From positions 1 through 11,463 of the forward strand of contig CAILUR010000162.1 in NCBI GenBank assembly GCA_903837445.1: a stretch of 11,463 nucleotides of DNA. Reading direction: 5' to 3'. Positions 1 through 6,576 of this stretch are shown piece by piece; the first letter of the stretch is position 1, and each line of letters begins with the position of its first letter. The notes under the pieces were generated by a model that saw only the letters and a list, made by a program, of their open reading frames with translations, had not been told where the DNA came from and ran no database searches. The position numbers were made by a program, and so were the translations under genes. This DNA is from an uncultured bacterium (lineage in GTDB: Bacteria > Oederibacteriota > PGYV01 > CAILUR01).

Positions 1-1150
1 CTTCGGCATCTTTTTGTGAATATACTTCATCCTCTTCAAAAGTCGCATAGGCCTGACTATACAACGAGTGTTCTGATTTTTTTCCAGCAGGATATATTCC
101 GCCTTTGTAAAGTTTCAGCCTCACTGTCCCTGTTATGGTCTCTTGCGTTTTATCTACAAAGGCACTCAACGCTTCCCGAAAAGGCGCAAACCACATACCA
201 TTATAAACAAGCTCAGCAAACCTATGTCCAATGTCTATCTTAAAATGGCGGGTGTCCCGGTCCAAACATATTTCTTCAAGCTCCCTGTGCGCAAAAAATA
301 AAAGACTGCCACCTGGAGTTTCATATACGCCACGCGACTTTATTCCCACGAGCCTGTTCTCCACCATATCGGTATAGCCAATCCCGTGTTTGCCGCCTAT
401 TTTATTAAGTGCTTCAAAAAGCGCGAGAGGTTTCATTTTCTTGCCGTTTACCGAAACTGGAATTCCTTTTACAAAATCTATTGATACATATTCCTCTTTA
501 TTTGGGGCATCTTTTGGGGCTGTAATTTTGCTTAAGATATTTTCAGGCGGTTCATTCCACGGATTTTCAAGAATCCCACCTTCGTGTGAAATATGTAAAA
601 TATTATCATCTTCAGAATAAGGTTTCTTTTTTGTTACTGGCACTTCTATGTTATGTGCTTTCGCATACTCTATTTCCTCTGTCCTGGACTTGATAGTCCA
701 CTCCCGCCATGGGGCTATTATTTTCAAATCAGGCGCCAACGCTTTATAGGTCAATTCAAACCGCACCTGGTCGTTTCCTTTTCCAGTGGCTCCGTGGCAG
801 ACCGCATCAGCGCCATGTTTGCGCGCCATTTCTACTTGCACTTTTGCGATTAAAGGCCGGGCAATAGAAGTTCCCAGCATATATTTTTCTTCATAAAGAC
901 TTCCAGCTTTTATCATAGGAAATATATAATCTGTTATAAATTCTTCCCGCACATCCACCACATAAGATAAATCCGCTCCGCTGGAAAGCGCCTTTTTACG
1001 AGTCTTTTCAAAATCATCCACCTGCCCCACATTTACAGCACAGCATATGACTTCACACCCAACATAGTTTTCTTTCAACCACGGCACAATAATAGATGTG
1101 TCCAGTCCTCCGGAATAAGCCAAAACTACTTTTTTAACATTTTTTTTCAT
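1..1150 (-). CDS. argG: argininosuccinate synthase, 3' end cut by window edge
   Basis: Argininosuccinate synthase joins citrulline and aspartate using ATP, the penultimate step of arginine synthesis, in the cytoplasm. The reading frame is open from ATG at 1150 to the window edge (383 codons). It begins MKKNVKKVVLAYSGGLDTS, with the N-type ATP-pyrophosphatase loop SGGLDTS at residues 13-19. The family block HGATGKGNDQVRFE lies at 119-132, and the last visible residues (FEEDEVYSQKDAE) match the usual C-terminal end. Since the family is about 400 residues, only some 15-20 should be missing. A GAGGAG ribosome site (1161-1166) sits 10 bases before the ATG. It is the fourth and last visible gene of the argB-argD-argF-argG series; argH may follow outside the window. 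The frame is intact, and the function is very secure from family motifs. Confidence 0.97.
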   Translation of the reverse strand, partial: MKKNVKKVVLAYSGGLDTSIIVPWLKENYVGCEVICCAVNVGQVDDFEKTRKKALSSGADLSYVVDVREEFITDYIFPMIKAGSLYEEKYMLGTSIARPLIAKVQVEMARKHGADAVCHGATGKGNDQVRFELTYKALAPDLKIIAPWREWTIKSRTEEIEYAKAHNIEVPVTKKKPYSEDDNILHISHEGGILENPWNEPPENILSKITAPKDAPNKEEYVSIDFVKGIPVSVNGKKMKPLALFEALNKIGGKHGIGYTDMVENRLVGIKSRGVYETPGGSLLFFAHRELEEICLDRDTRHFKIDIGHRFAELVYNGMWFAPFREALSAFVDKTQETITGTVRLKLYKGGIYPAGKKSEHSLYSQAYATFEEDEVYSQKDAE

Positions 1151-1170
1151 AAGTTATTATCTCCTCATTT

Positions 1171-1248
1171 TCGTTTCATATGCGAATTTCGATTTCCAAG
1201 TTTTAATGTTTGTTTTCAACTTTAAAAGCCTGACTCTAAAACTTTTTA
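1171..1248. repeat. argF-argG intergenic hairpin, probable heptad-repeat copy 1
   Basis: The 98-base gap between argF and argG holds a perfect 8-bp inverted repeat, AAGTTTTA (1198-1205) and TAAAACTT (1237-1244), with a 31-base loop. Next to it, on the minus strand, is a run with a 7-base rhythm (TTGGAAA, TCGAAAT, TCGCATA, TGAAACG). The rhythm and wording resemble the gaps at 6485-6556 and 10835-10889. It lies inside the arg transcript, so it could act as a processing or stabilising hairpin between argF and argG. Membership of the same repeat family is an inference from eye comparison. Confidence 0.5.
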
Positions 1249-2187
1249 TTATCTTCCCATCAACAGTGCTAAAATTCCCTTCTGCGCGTGAAGCCTGTTC
1301 TCTGCTTCATCAAAGGCCACTGAGTTTGGGCCATCTATGATTTCATCCGTTATCTCTTCCCCTCTGTGCGCTGGCAAACAATGCATTATGAGATGATCAG
1401 GCCTCGCGTTTTTCACAAGCGCTGCATTTAACTGATACTTCTGAAACTTATTTTTTCTGGCCTCGGCTTCCGCTTCCTGCCCCATACTTGCCCAGACATC
1501 CGTGTAAACCACATCCGCATTTTTTACTGCCGCGACAGGGTCATTGGTAATAGTGAGTTCTGTCTTATTTTTTTCCGCAAGAGCTTTCGCTTTTTCCACC
1601 ACTGCTTTATCTGGTTCATAGCCTTCAGGGGTAGCAATGCGCAAATTCATTTCCATTTTAGGCGCCCCAAACATCCACGAATTACAGACATTATTTCCGT
1701 CTCCCACATAGGTGACCGTAAGCCCTTTTAATGTCTTCTTTTTATCTTTTATAGTCAACATATCCGCAATAATCTGACACGGATGTGAAAAGTCCGTAAG
1801 CCCGTTTATCACAGGTACCGTGGAATGGCGTGCCAGTTCTACCACCTCTGTATGGTCGAAAGTCCTTATCATTATTCCGTCCACATACCGGGACATAACG
1901 CGGGCTGTATCTGCTATGGTCTCGCCTCGTCCAAGTTGAAGGTCGTTTGCACTTAAAAATATCGCCCCGCCACCCAGTTGAAACATGCCTATCTCGAAAG
2001 ACACCCGAGTCCTGGTAGATGCTTTTTTAAATATCATAGCCAGCGATTTTCCCATAAGCGGCAGAAACATTTCTTTCATTTTCTGCTTTGAGCGAATCAT
2101 TTCCGCCACATTCAAAATCAATTCAATCTCATCTTTAGTCATATCCTCAAGTGAGATTAAATCTTTCTTACTAAGTTTTGTAATCAT
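1249..2187 (-). CDS. argF: ornithine carbamoyltransferase
   Basis: The enzyme transfers the carbamoyl group from carbamoyl phosphate to ornithine, giving citrulline, in the cytoplasm. From the ATG at 2187 the protein is 312 residues, the normal family length. The carbamoyl-phosphate loop STRTR is at 57-61, HPCQ at 135-138, DVWASMG at 230-236, and the ornithine-binding and catalytic HCLPAHRG at 269-276. HCLPAHRG marks true ornithine transcarbamylases, as opposed to the acetylornithine or succinylornithine variants. The ATG at 2187 is chosen because a GGAGG (2196-2200) stands 8 bases before it; the longer in-frame TTG at 2202 overlaps that ribosome site and is unlikely. It lies 28 bases after argD and is followed by a 98-base gap with a hairpin before argG. 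Ornithine must be supplied by argJ or argE, not seen here. Confidence 0.97.
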   Translation of the reverse strand: MITKLSKKDLISLEDMTKDEIELILNVAEMIRSKQKMKEMFLPLMGKSLAMIFKKASTRTRVSFEIGMFQLGGGAIFLSANDLQLGRGETIADTARVMSRYVDGIMIRTFDHTEVVELARHSTVPVINGLTDFSHPCQIIADMLTIKDKKKTLKGLTVTYVGDGNNVCNSWMFGAPKMEMNLRIATPEGYEPDKAVVEKAKALAEKNKTELTITNDPVAAVKNADVVYTDVWASMGQEAEAEARKNKFQKYQLNAALVKNARPDHLIMHCLPAHRGEEITDEIIDGPNSVAFDEAENRLHAQKGILALLMGR

Positions 2188-2215
2188 ACCTTTTTCCTCC
2201 AAAAATATTTATTCC

Positions 2216-3385
2216 TCAGCCTAAAACTTTTTTTAAAACTTCCAACCCTTTATCCATTTCCGCTTTAGTAATAGTCAGTGGTGGCGTTATCCTTATTACA
2301 TTCATTCCAGCCGAACCAATAATAAGTCCTTGCTTCAGGGCTTCCGCCACTATTGCATCCCCTTTATCTTTTACTTCCACCCCTATTAAAAGTCCTGTTC
2401 CTCGCACTTCTTTTATATTATAACTTTTCATTTTTTTTATACTCTTCATTATGTATTCGCTTTTTTTATTAACTTGTTTTAAAAAAGCAGGACTTTTAAT
2501 TTTTTTCAAAAGCACTTCTCCTGCTGCACAGGCCACAGGATTTCCTCCCATAGTGGTGCCGTGGTCTCCGAAAGTAAAGACCTCGCTAATTCCTTTGGCA
2601 ATAATCACCGCCGACAGTGGCAGTCCTCCTCCCAATGCCTTCCCCAGTGTCATAATATCTGGCACCGCATTAAAATACTCATAGCCGAAAAGTTTTCCAG
2701 TCCTGCCCAGCCCTGTCTGCACTTCATCAAAAATCAAAAGCACATTTTTTTCCTTGCAGAGCGTTTTAAGTTTTTTTAAAAAATCCGTCGGTGGCACTAT
2801 TATTCCACCCTCTGCCTGCACTGGTTCTACAAGTACTGCGCAGGTCTTCTCATCTATCTTGCGTTTCACATCTTCTATATCGCCAAACTTAGCATATTCA
2901 AAACCTGGTGCCGGTGGATTTAAATATTTGTGAAATTTCTCCTGCCCAGTGGCAGTCAGTGTAGTCACTGTCCTGCCGTGAAAAGAATTATAAAAAGAGA
3001 TTACTTTATTCGCGCCGTTTTTCTTTATTATGCCCCATTTACGGGCTATTTTAAGCGCTACTTCATTTGCTTCGGCTCCTGAGTTGACAAAAAACACCTT
3101 GTCTCCAAAGGAATTTTCCACAAGAATTTTTGCGAGTTTCACCTGTGTCTTCATATAAAACAAATTGGACAAATGAATTATTTTTTTTGCCTGCGTATTT
3201 ATGGCCTTTATGACAGCCGCATTGTTATGTCCAAGGGCATTGACAGCGATTCCGGAAAAAAAATCTACATACTGTTTTCCGCCAGCATCCGTCAGAGTCG
3301 CGCCTTGTCCCTTTTCAAAGACTACATCGTAGCGTTTGAAGGTATTCCCTATGTATTTCTTGTCGTCAGCTTTTGTATTTTTCAT
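2216..3385 (-). CDS. argD: acetylornithine aminotransferase (PLP-dependent)
   Basis: This class-III aminotransferase converts N-acetylglutamate semialdehyde to N-acetylornithine with glutamate as amino donor; homologues often also serve as succinyldiaminopimelate aminotransferase in lysine synthesis. It has 389 residues, typical for the family. Visible motifs are NSGAEANEVALK (101-112), FHGRT (135-139), IFDEVQTGLGRTG (218-230) with the cofactor-binding Asp220, TLGKALGGG (246-254) with the PLP lysine at 249, and TTMGGNP (277-283). The start is placed at ATG 3385, with an AAGGCGGGAG purine-rich site just before it. It lies 17 bases after the argB stop and 28 before argF, so co-translation in one operon is expected. 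The arginine context favours ArgD over other members such as RocD or GabT. Confidence 0.95.
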   Translation of the reverse strand: MKNTKADDKKYIGNTFKRYDVVFEKGQGATLTDAGGKQYVDFFSGIAVNALGHNNAAVIKAINTQAKKIIHLSNLFYMKTQVKLAKILVENSFGDKVFFVNSGAEANEVALKIARKWGIIKKNGANKVISFYNSFHGRTVTTLTATGQEKFHKYLNPPAPGFEYAKFGDIEDVKRKIDEKTCAVLVEPVQAEGGIIVPPTDFLKKLKTLCKEKNVLLIFDEVQTGLGRTGKLFGYEYFNAVPDIMTLGKALGGGLPLSAVIIAKGISEVFTFGDHGTTMGGNPVACAAGEVLLKKIKSPAFLKQVNKKSEYIMKSIKKMKSYNIKEVRGTGLLIGVEVKDKGDAIVAEALKQGLIIGSAGMNVIRITPPLTITKAEMDKGLEVLKKVLG

Positions 3386-3402
3386 ATTCTCCCGCCTTAG
3401 TT

Positions 3403-4251
3403 TTACTTTACTATCTCTGTCCCTATACCCTCGTTTGTAAATATTTCTAAAAGCATAGAGTGCTCTGTCGTGCCATTTATAATATGTACTTTGTGTACTC
3501 CCGCTTCGACCACTTTTTTTGCAGAATTGATTTTCGGAAGCATTCCCCCGCTTATCTGCCCGTTTTTTATATTTTTATTTATATCTTTTATTTTTATGGT
3601 ATGCGCATATTTACCATTCAACTTTACTCCATCCGTATCCGTTACATAAATAAGCTTGTCGCATTTTACAGCGATGGCTATTTCTCCCGCCGCAGTATCC
3701 GCATTTATGTTGTAGCCGTGTCCTTTTTCATCTACCCCTATCGGTGCGATTACTGGAATGTAGCCGTTTTTTTCCAGGGTCTCAAGCAGTTCCGTATTTA
3801 CCTTAACCACTTCGCCCACAAAACCCAAATCAATTCCATCTTTTTTCTTTTTCTTCGCCATTAAAAGATTCGCATCTTTGCCATTTACTCCGATAGCTTT
3901 GAGCCCATGCATATTCAAACTTTTTACAATCTGTTTATTGACTTTCCCAGTCAATACCATTTCTACCACTTCCAGTGTTTTTTCATCTGTCACACGATGC
4001 CCTTTTATAAAAATAGGTTTCATGCCAAGTTTTTCTATCATTTCGTTTATATCGTCCCCACCACCATGCACTATTATGAGTTTTACTCCCACATAACTCA
4101 AAAGTGCCAAATCCTGCATAAACAAGTCCTTGTATTTTTCTTCTGTCATAGCGGCTCCACCATATTTTATGACAAAAGTAGCCCCGGAAAAGTTTTTCAT
4201 GTAAGGAAGTGCCTCAATCAATACCCGTGCTTTTTGTATGTACTTTTCCAT
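3403..4251 (-). CDS. argB: acetylglutamate kinase, probable arginine-sensitive type
   Basis: The enzyme phosphorylates N-acetylglutamate, the second step of arginine synthesis and often its feedback-controlled one. From ATG 4251 the protein is 282 residues. Amino-acid-kinase motifs are KYGGAAM (29-35), HGGGD (62-66), GVNGKDA (121-127), NINADTAAGEIA (181-192) and SGGMLPK (234-240). About 25 residues precede the first strand, forming a predicted helix, and the end carries HSMLLEIFTNEGIGTEI. In this family such an N-terminal helix goes with hexameric, arginine-inhibited enzymes, unlike the short E. coli form; inhibition here is therefore inferred. The start at 4251 is preferred because GGAGG (4258-4262) lies 6 bases upstream. 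The in-frame start at 4281 would add an unsupported MLFIRERRRH extension. It is the first gene of the arg operon. Confidence 0.96.
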   Translation of the reverse strand: MEKYIQKARVLIEALPYMKNFSGATFVIKYGGAAMTEEKYKDLFMQDLALLSYVGVKLIIVHGGGDDINEMIEKLGMKPIFIKGHRVTDEKTLEVVEMVLTGKVNKQIVKSLNMHGLKAIGVNGKDANLLMAKKKKKDGIDLGFVGEVVKVNTELLETLEKNGYIPVIAPIGVDEKGHGYNINADTAAGEIAIAVKCDKLIYVTDTDGVKLNGKYAHTIKIKDINKNIKNGQISGGMLPKINSAKKVVEAGVHKVHIINGTTEHSMLLEIFTNEGIGTEIVK

Positions 4252-4294
4252 GTGCCGCCTCCGCTCCCGAATAAATAGCATAAAACAATAAAGA

Positions 4295-4315
4295 AAACCC
4301 TTTATTTAAAGGTTT
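4295..4315. promoter_or_regulatory. dyad at the start of the argB leader, possible operator
   Basis: A perfect palindrome CCTTTATTTAAAGG (4299-4312) is flanked by AAA and TTT (one bulged C), giving a 21-base dyad. It lies just downstream of the predicted argB transcription start. It could bind a repressor or form a weak leader hairpin. It does not match the known ARG-box consensus (TGAAT-N4-ATTCA type), so a link to ArgR is not claimed. Confidence 0.25.
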
Positions 4316-4328
4316 ATATCAGAAATAA

Positions 4329-4358
4329 ATTATATCATATTTAATAATTCTTTTGCAA
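4329..4358 (-). promoter_or_regulatory. sigma-70-type promoter of the arg operon
   Basis: On the minus strand, TTGCAA (4358-4353) and a perfect TATAAT (4334-4329) are 18 bases apart. Transcription should start near 4322, giving a leader of about 70 bases before the argB ATG at 4251. The -10 is consensus and the -35 matches at four of six positions. No other good promoter for argB was seen. Confidence 0.7.
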
Positions 4359-4428
4359 CTATAAATACCCATAAAATTCATTGGGCTGTCTTCCTACATA
4401 TATTGTGAGGTTTCTTCCTCCCTATTAG

Positions 4429-4445
4429 CCTTAAATTAACCTTAA
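4429..4445 (+). promoter_or_regulatory. CCTTAA direct repeat upstream of the 6S promoter
   Basis: CCTTAA occurs at 4429-4434 and again at 4440-4445, one helical turn (11 bases) apart and ending 8 bases before the TTGACA at 4454. Such spacing is typical of a site bound by a dimeric activator or response regulator on one DNA face. No particular regulator can be named from this sequence. Confidence 0.3.
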
Positions 4446-4453
4446 CTTTCTGA

Positions 4454-4481
4454 TTGACATATAATTTGCTTGTGCTATATT
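4454..4481 (+). promoter_or_regulatory. strong sigma-70-type promoter for 6S RNA (and perhaps rny)
   Basis: A consensus TTGACA (4454-4459) is followed after 16 bases by TATATT (4476-4481), which carries the extended -10 bases TG at 4473-4474. Transcription would start near 4488, about 35 bases before the folded 6S body, so trimming of the 5' end is expected. An overlapping alternative is TTAACC (4436-4441) with TATAAT (4460-4465), which would start near 4472. No comparable promoter is visible between the 6S gene and rny. Confidence 0.65.
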
Positions 4482-4521
4482 CTTAAAGGATATAGTTATT
4501 TAAAAGCACTTAGATTTGACA

Positions 4522-4706
4522 ATATACCCTGCGGTGTTCGTGAAGAAGCAAATATTTTGGCCTAACACACATTAAACGGGAGCCAGCTATACGCGTCTTG
4601 CGTATTTTTCGTAACAGAAAGATACCTTTTAAACGCGTCAAACAAGGCGCCCACCTGTTTTTTGAGGCCCAAAATTGGGTTTCTCACGACGCCAGTGCGG
4701 GGTTTA
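4522..4706 (+). ncRNA. ssrS: 6S RNA (RNA polymerase regulator)
   Basis: 6S RNA mimics an open promoter and sequesters sigma-70 RNA polymerase in stationary phase. The closing stem pairs ACCCTGC (4526-4532) with GCGGGGT (4697-4703, one G-U), and TCGTGA (4538-4543) with TCACGA (4684-4689). A large internal bubble follows, with the family-like words GCGGTGTTCGTGA on the 5' side and CCCACCTG on the 3' side; a small hairpin CCCAA/TTGGG (4668-4679) lies in the 3' part, as in many 6S RNAs. The long terminal arm begins with GGGAGCC (4579-4585) against GGCGCCC, continues with ACGCGT (4591-4596) against ACGCGT (4633-4638), and ends in a 9-bp hairpin GTATTTTTC/GAAAGATAC (4602-4625). Overall length is about 185 bases, normal for the family. 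Ends are approximate. The assignment rests on recalled family features and hand folding. Confidence 0.85.
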
Positions 4707-4737
4707 AAATTTGCGATCAATGGAGTTTAAGGGTAAA

Positions 4738-4850
4738 TGACAACAATCTTTCTTAAAGATATATGCGCTTTTTTCGTATCTTTTCATGCAAAGAAGATTA
4801 CGCCGGTTTTTCCGGAAAGCCATGGAAAAATCAGGCGTTTTTTGTTGTCA
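4738..4850 (+). other. structured RNA element between 6S RNA and rny (unrecognised)
   Basis: A perfect 9-bp stem, TGACAACAA (4738-4746) with TTGTTGTCA (4842-4850), closes a 113-base region that folds into nested arms. One arm is TCTTTCTT (4747-4754) with AAAGAAGA (4790-4797, one bulge), topped by AAAGATA (4755-4761) with TATCTTT (4777-4783). The second arm is the hairpin at 4800-4838. This gives a three-way junction with the first arm stacked directly on the closing stem. It lies in the probable rny leader. It does not match any riboswitch, tmRNA or SRP RNA pattern I recognise. It could be an attenuator, an RNase processing site, or a separate small RNA. The structure is hand-drawn and unproven. 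Confidence 0.5.
4800..4843 (+). terminator. terminator-like hairpin with U-run upstream of rny
   Basis: ACGCC (4800-4804) pairs with GGCGT (4834-4838), and TTTTTCC (4807-4813) with GGAAAAA (4824-4830), separated by a small internal loop and capped by a 10-base loop. Six T (4838-4843) follow. It may end the 6S transcript. Because the U-run overlaps the 3' side of the longer 4738-4850 closing stem, formation of that stem could modulate termination. The interrupted, A-U rich upper stem makes its strength uncertain. Confidence 0.45.
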
Positions 4851-4918
4851 ATTTAATTAACCAAATCGGTTAGCCCTTTAATCCCTTTCTCTCGCATTAA
4901 TTACACAGGAGGTTTTTT

Positions 4919-6475
4919 ATGATTCTTACTATTGTTTATGTAGTGGCAGCTCTTGCTATTGGGCTGTCTTTAGGATTTTTGTTAAGAAGACTTATCGTTG
5001 AACAGCAGATTACAAGCTCAAAATCTTATGCTGTCCAAATTATTGAGAGTGCTAAAAAAGAAGCCACTTCCATGAAAAAAGAAGCGGAGTTGGAAAACAG
5101 AGACAAGGTACTTAAAACGCAAGCCGAGTTTGATGCAAAATCAAAAGAAGAAAGACAGGAACTACAGAACCTGGAAAAACGGTTCCGTCAAAAAGAAGAA
5201 AATATCGACAAAAAAATGGACTCGTTGGACAAAAAAGAAAAGGACTTAGTCGAACGCGATCGCGAACTTAATACCATTGATAAAAAGAATAAGAAGCAAG
5301 AGGAAGAACTCTCTCGTATGGCGCAGGACCAAAAAGAAAAATTGGAGAAGATATCTGGCCTTTCAGCAGAGGCCGCAAAGGCCGAGCTGGTGGAGTCTAT
5401 GCTCACTTCCGCCAAACACGAAGCGCTTTTAAACATTAAGCGTATAGAAGAAGAAACAAAAGAAACTTCGGATAAAAAAGCGCGTGAAATAATCACCACC
5501 GCCATACAAAGAATCGCAGCTGACCATTCTTCTGAAATAACCGTGTCAGTAGTGCCTCTGCCTAATGACGAAATGAAAGGCCGTATTATTGGCCGTGAAG
5601 GACGAAATATTAAAACTCTTGAAACCGAAACAGGTGTGGACTTCATAATTGACGATACTCCAGAAGCCGTCACCCTTTCAGCTTTTGATCCTATCAGGCG
5701 CGAAATTGCCCGTATCTCTTTGGAGAAACTTATTTCTGATGGAAGAATTCATCCAGGCAGAATAGAAGAAGTGGTAGCTAAAACCAAAGCAGAAATGGAA
5801 CAAAAAGTAAAAGAATACGGCGAACAGGCCTGTATGGAAGCTGGTGTTCCTAATGTTCATCCTGAAATAGTCCGCCTGTTGGGCAGACTTCATTACCGTA
5901 CAAGCTACGGCCAAAATGTCCTCAATCACTCTATAGAAGTATGCCACTTAGCCTCCATTATGGCCTCTGAGCTCGGCATTGACCCGACCATAGCTAAGAG
6001 AGCGGGACTTTTACACGACATTGGAAAAGCCATTGACCACGAAGTAGAAGGCACTCACATCGAACTCGGTGTGGAAGCTGCAAAGAAATACGGAGAAAGT
6101 GAAAAAGTTATTCATGCTATCCATGCCCATCACGGCGATGTAGAAACCAAAACTATAGAAGCAGTTCTTGTAAAATCTGCTGATGCCATTTCCGCAGCCA
6201 GACCTGGCGCAAGACGCGAAACTATTGAAAATTATATTAAGCGTCTTGAAAAGCTCGAAGGTATCGCCTCTTCATTTGAAGGTGTACAAAAAGTTTTCGC
6301 GATACAGGCAGGTAGAGAAATTAGAATTATAGTCCAGCCTGAAGCCATAGATGATATGAAGGCCTATCAGCTTTCAAAAGATATTGCAAAAAGAATAGAG
6401 CAGGAACTCGAGTACCCGGGCCAGATAAAAGTCACGGTAGTGCGCGAAGTCCGCGCTGTAGATTACGCAAAATAA
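4919..6475 (+). CDS. rny: ribonuclease Y (membrane-anchored endoribonuclease)
   Basis: RNase Y starts mRNA decay and processes leaders by endonucleolytic cuts at the inner face of the membrane. The 518-residue protein is full length. An N-terminal membrane helix (about 3-23) is followed by RR and a long charged coiled coil (about 40-145). A KH RNA-binding domain follows with GRIIGREGRN at 221-230, then an HD metal-dependent nuclease domain with LLHDIGK (364-370; catalytic His366-Asp367) and HAHHGD (402-407). The family stretch ISAARPGARRET is at 424-435, and the C-terminal region ends VRAVDYAK. The start is supported by AGGAGG (4907-4912) 6 bases upstream. ymdB follows 101 bases later, a pairing common in bacteria. 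The only strong plus-strand promoter upstream is that of the 6S gene, so rny may depend on read-through past the element at 4738-4850. Confidence 0.97.
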   Translation: MILTIVYVVAALAIGLSLGFLLRRLIVEQQITSSKSYAVQIIESAKKEATSMKKEAELENRDKVLKTQAEFDAKSKEERQELQNLEKRFRQKEENIDKKMDSLDKKEKDLVERDRELNTIDKKNKKQEEELSRMAQDQKEKLEKISGLSAEAAKAELVESMLTSAKHEALLNIKRIEEETKETSDKKAREIITTAIQRIAADHSSEITVSVVPLPNDEMKGRIIGREGRNIKTLETETGVDFIIDDTPEAVTLSAFDPIRREIARISLEKLISDGRIHPGRIEEVVAKTKAEMEQKVKEYGEQACMEAGVPNVHPEIVRLLGRLHYRTSYGQNVLNHSIEVCHLASIMASELGIDPTIAKRAGLLHDIGKAIDHEVEGTHIELGVEAAKKYGESEKVIHAIHAHHGDVETKTIEAVLVKSADAISAARPGARRETIENYIKRLEKLEGIASSFEGVQKVFAIQAGREIRIIVQPEAIDDMKAYQLSKDIAKRIEQELEYPGQIKVTVVREVRAVDYAK

Positions 6476-6484
6476 GATAACTGC

Positions 6485-6556
6485 GGTTTAGAGTTCCGGG
6501 TTCATAAGTTTTGAGTCTAAGTTTCACTCAAGACACTGAACTCGGAACCCGAAACC
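6485..6556. repeat. large hairpin repeat with heptad rhythm (copy 2), rny-ymdB gap
   Basis: The left arm 6485-6503 pairs with 6538-6556 over 19 positions (16 Watson-Crick, one G-U, two mismatches). Inside it is a second stem, GTTTTGAGT (6508-6516) with ACTCAAGAC (6526-6534), closing a 9-base loop. The right arm reads in sevens: ACTGAAC, TCGGAAC, CCGAAAC, CCTGACC. No U-run follows, so it is not an ordinary terminator. As part of a rny-ymdB transcript it would be a stable stem between the two genes. It resembles the gaps at 1171-1248 and 10835-10889, suggesting a dispersed palindromic repeat. Confidence 0.7.
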
Positions 6557-6576
6557 CTGACCCCTAAGAGGCGCTC

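Noticed and set aside
16..853. Several plus-strand open frames of 66-76 codons
   Set aside because: They lie opposite argG, whose frame is continuous with strong family motifs across the whole stretch.
3460..3864. 134-residue plus-strand open frame opposite argB
   Set aside because: It lies wholly antisense to a well-supported argB, has a compositionally odd Phe/Tyr/Ile-rich translation and no ribosome site; it is a shadow frame.
4367..4384. Partial ARG-box-like word ATAAAATTCATT
   Set aside because: Only one half of the palindrome fits; not enough to call an ArgR site.
4516..4521. Second TTGACA just before the 6S RNA body
   Set aside because: No acceptable -10 lies 15-19 bases downstream (the position falls inside the 6S closing stem), so it is not called as a promoter.
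4705..4788. Minus-strand mini-ORF of about 27 codons starting MKRYEKSAYIF
   Set aside because: No ribosome site or promoter, and it lies across the structured RNA element; the frame is most likely chance.
4858..4872. Small hairpin TAACC/GGTTA upstream of the rny ribosome site
   Set aside because: Only 5 bp with a 5-base loop; too weak to call a regulatory structure by itself.
5188..5673. 161-residue minus-strand open frame opposite rny
   Set aside because: Antisense to the coiled-coil and KH-coding part of rny; the Ser/Phe-rich translation is the mirror of Lys/Glu-rich coding, so it is a shadow.
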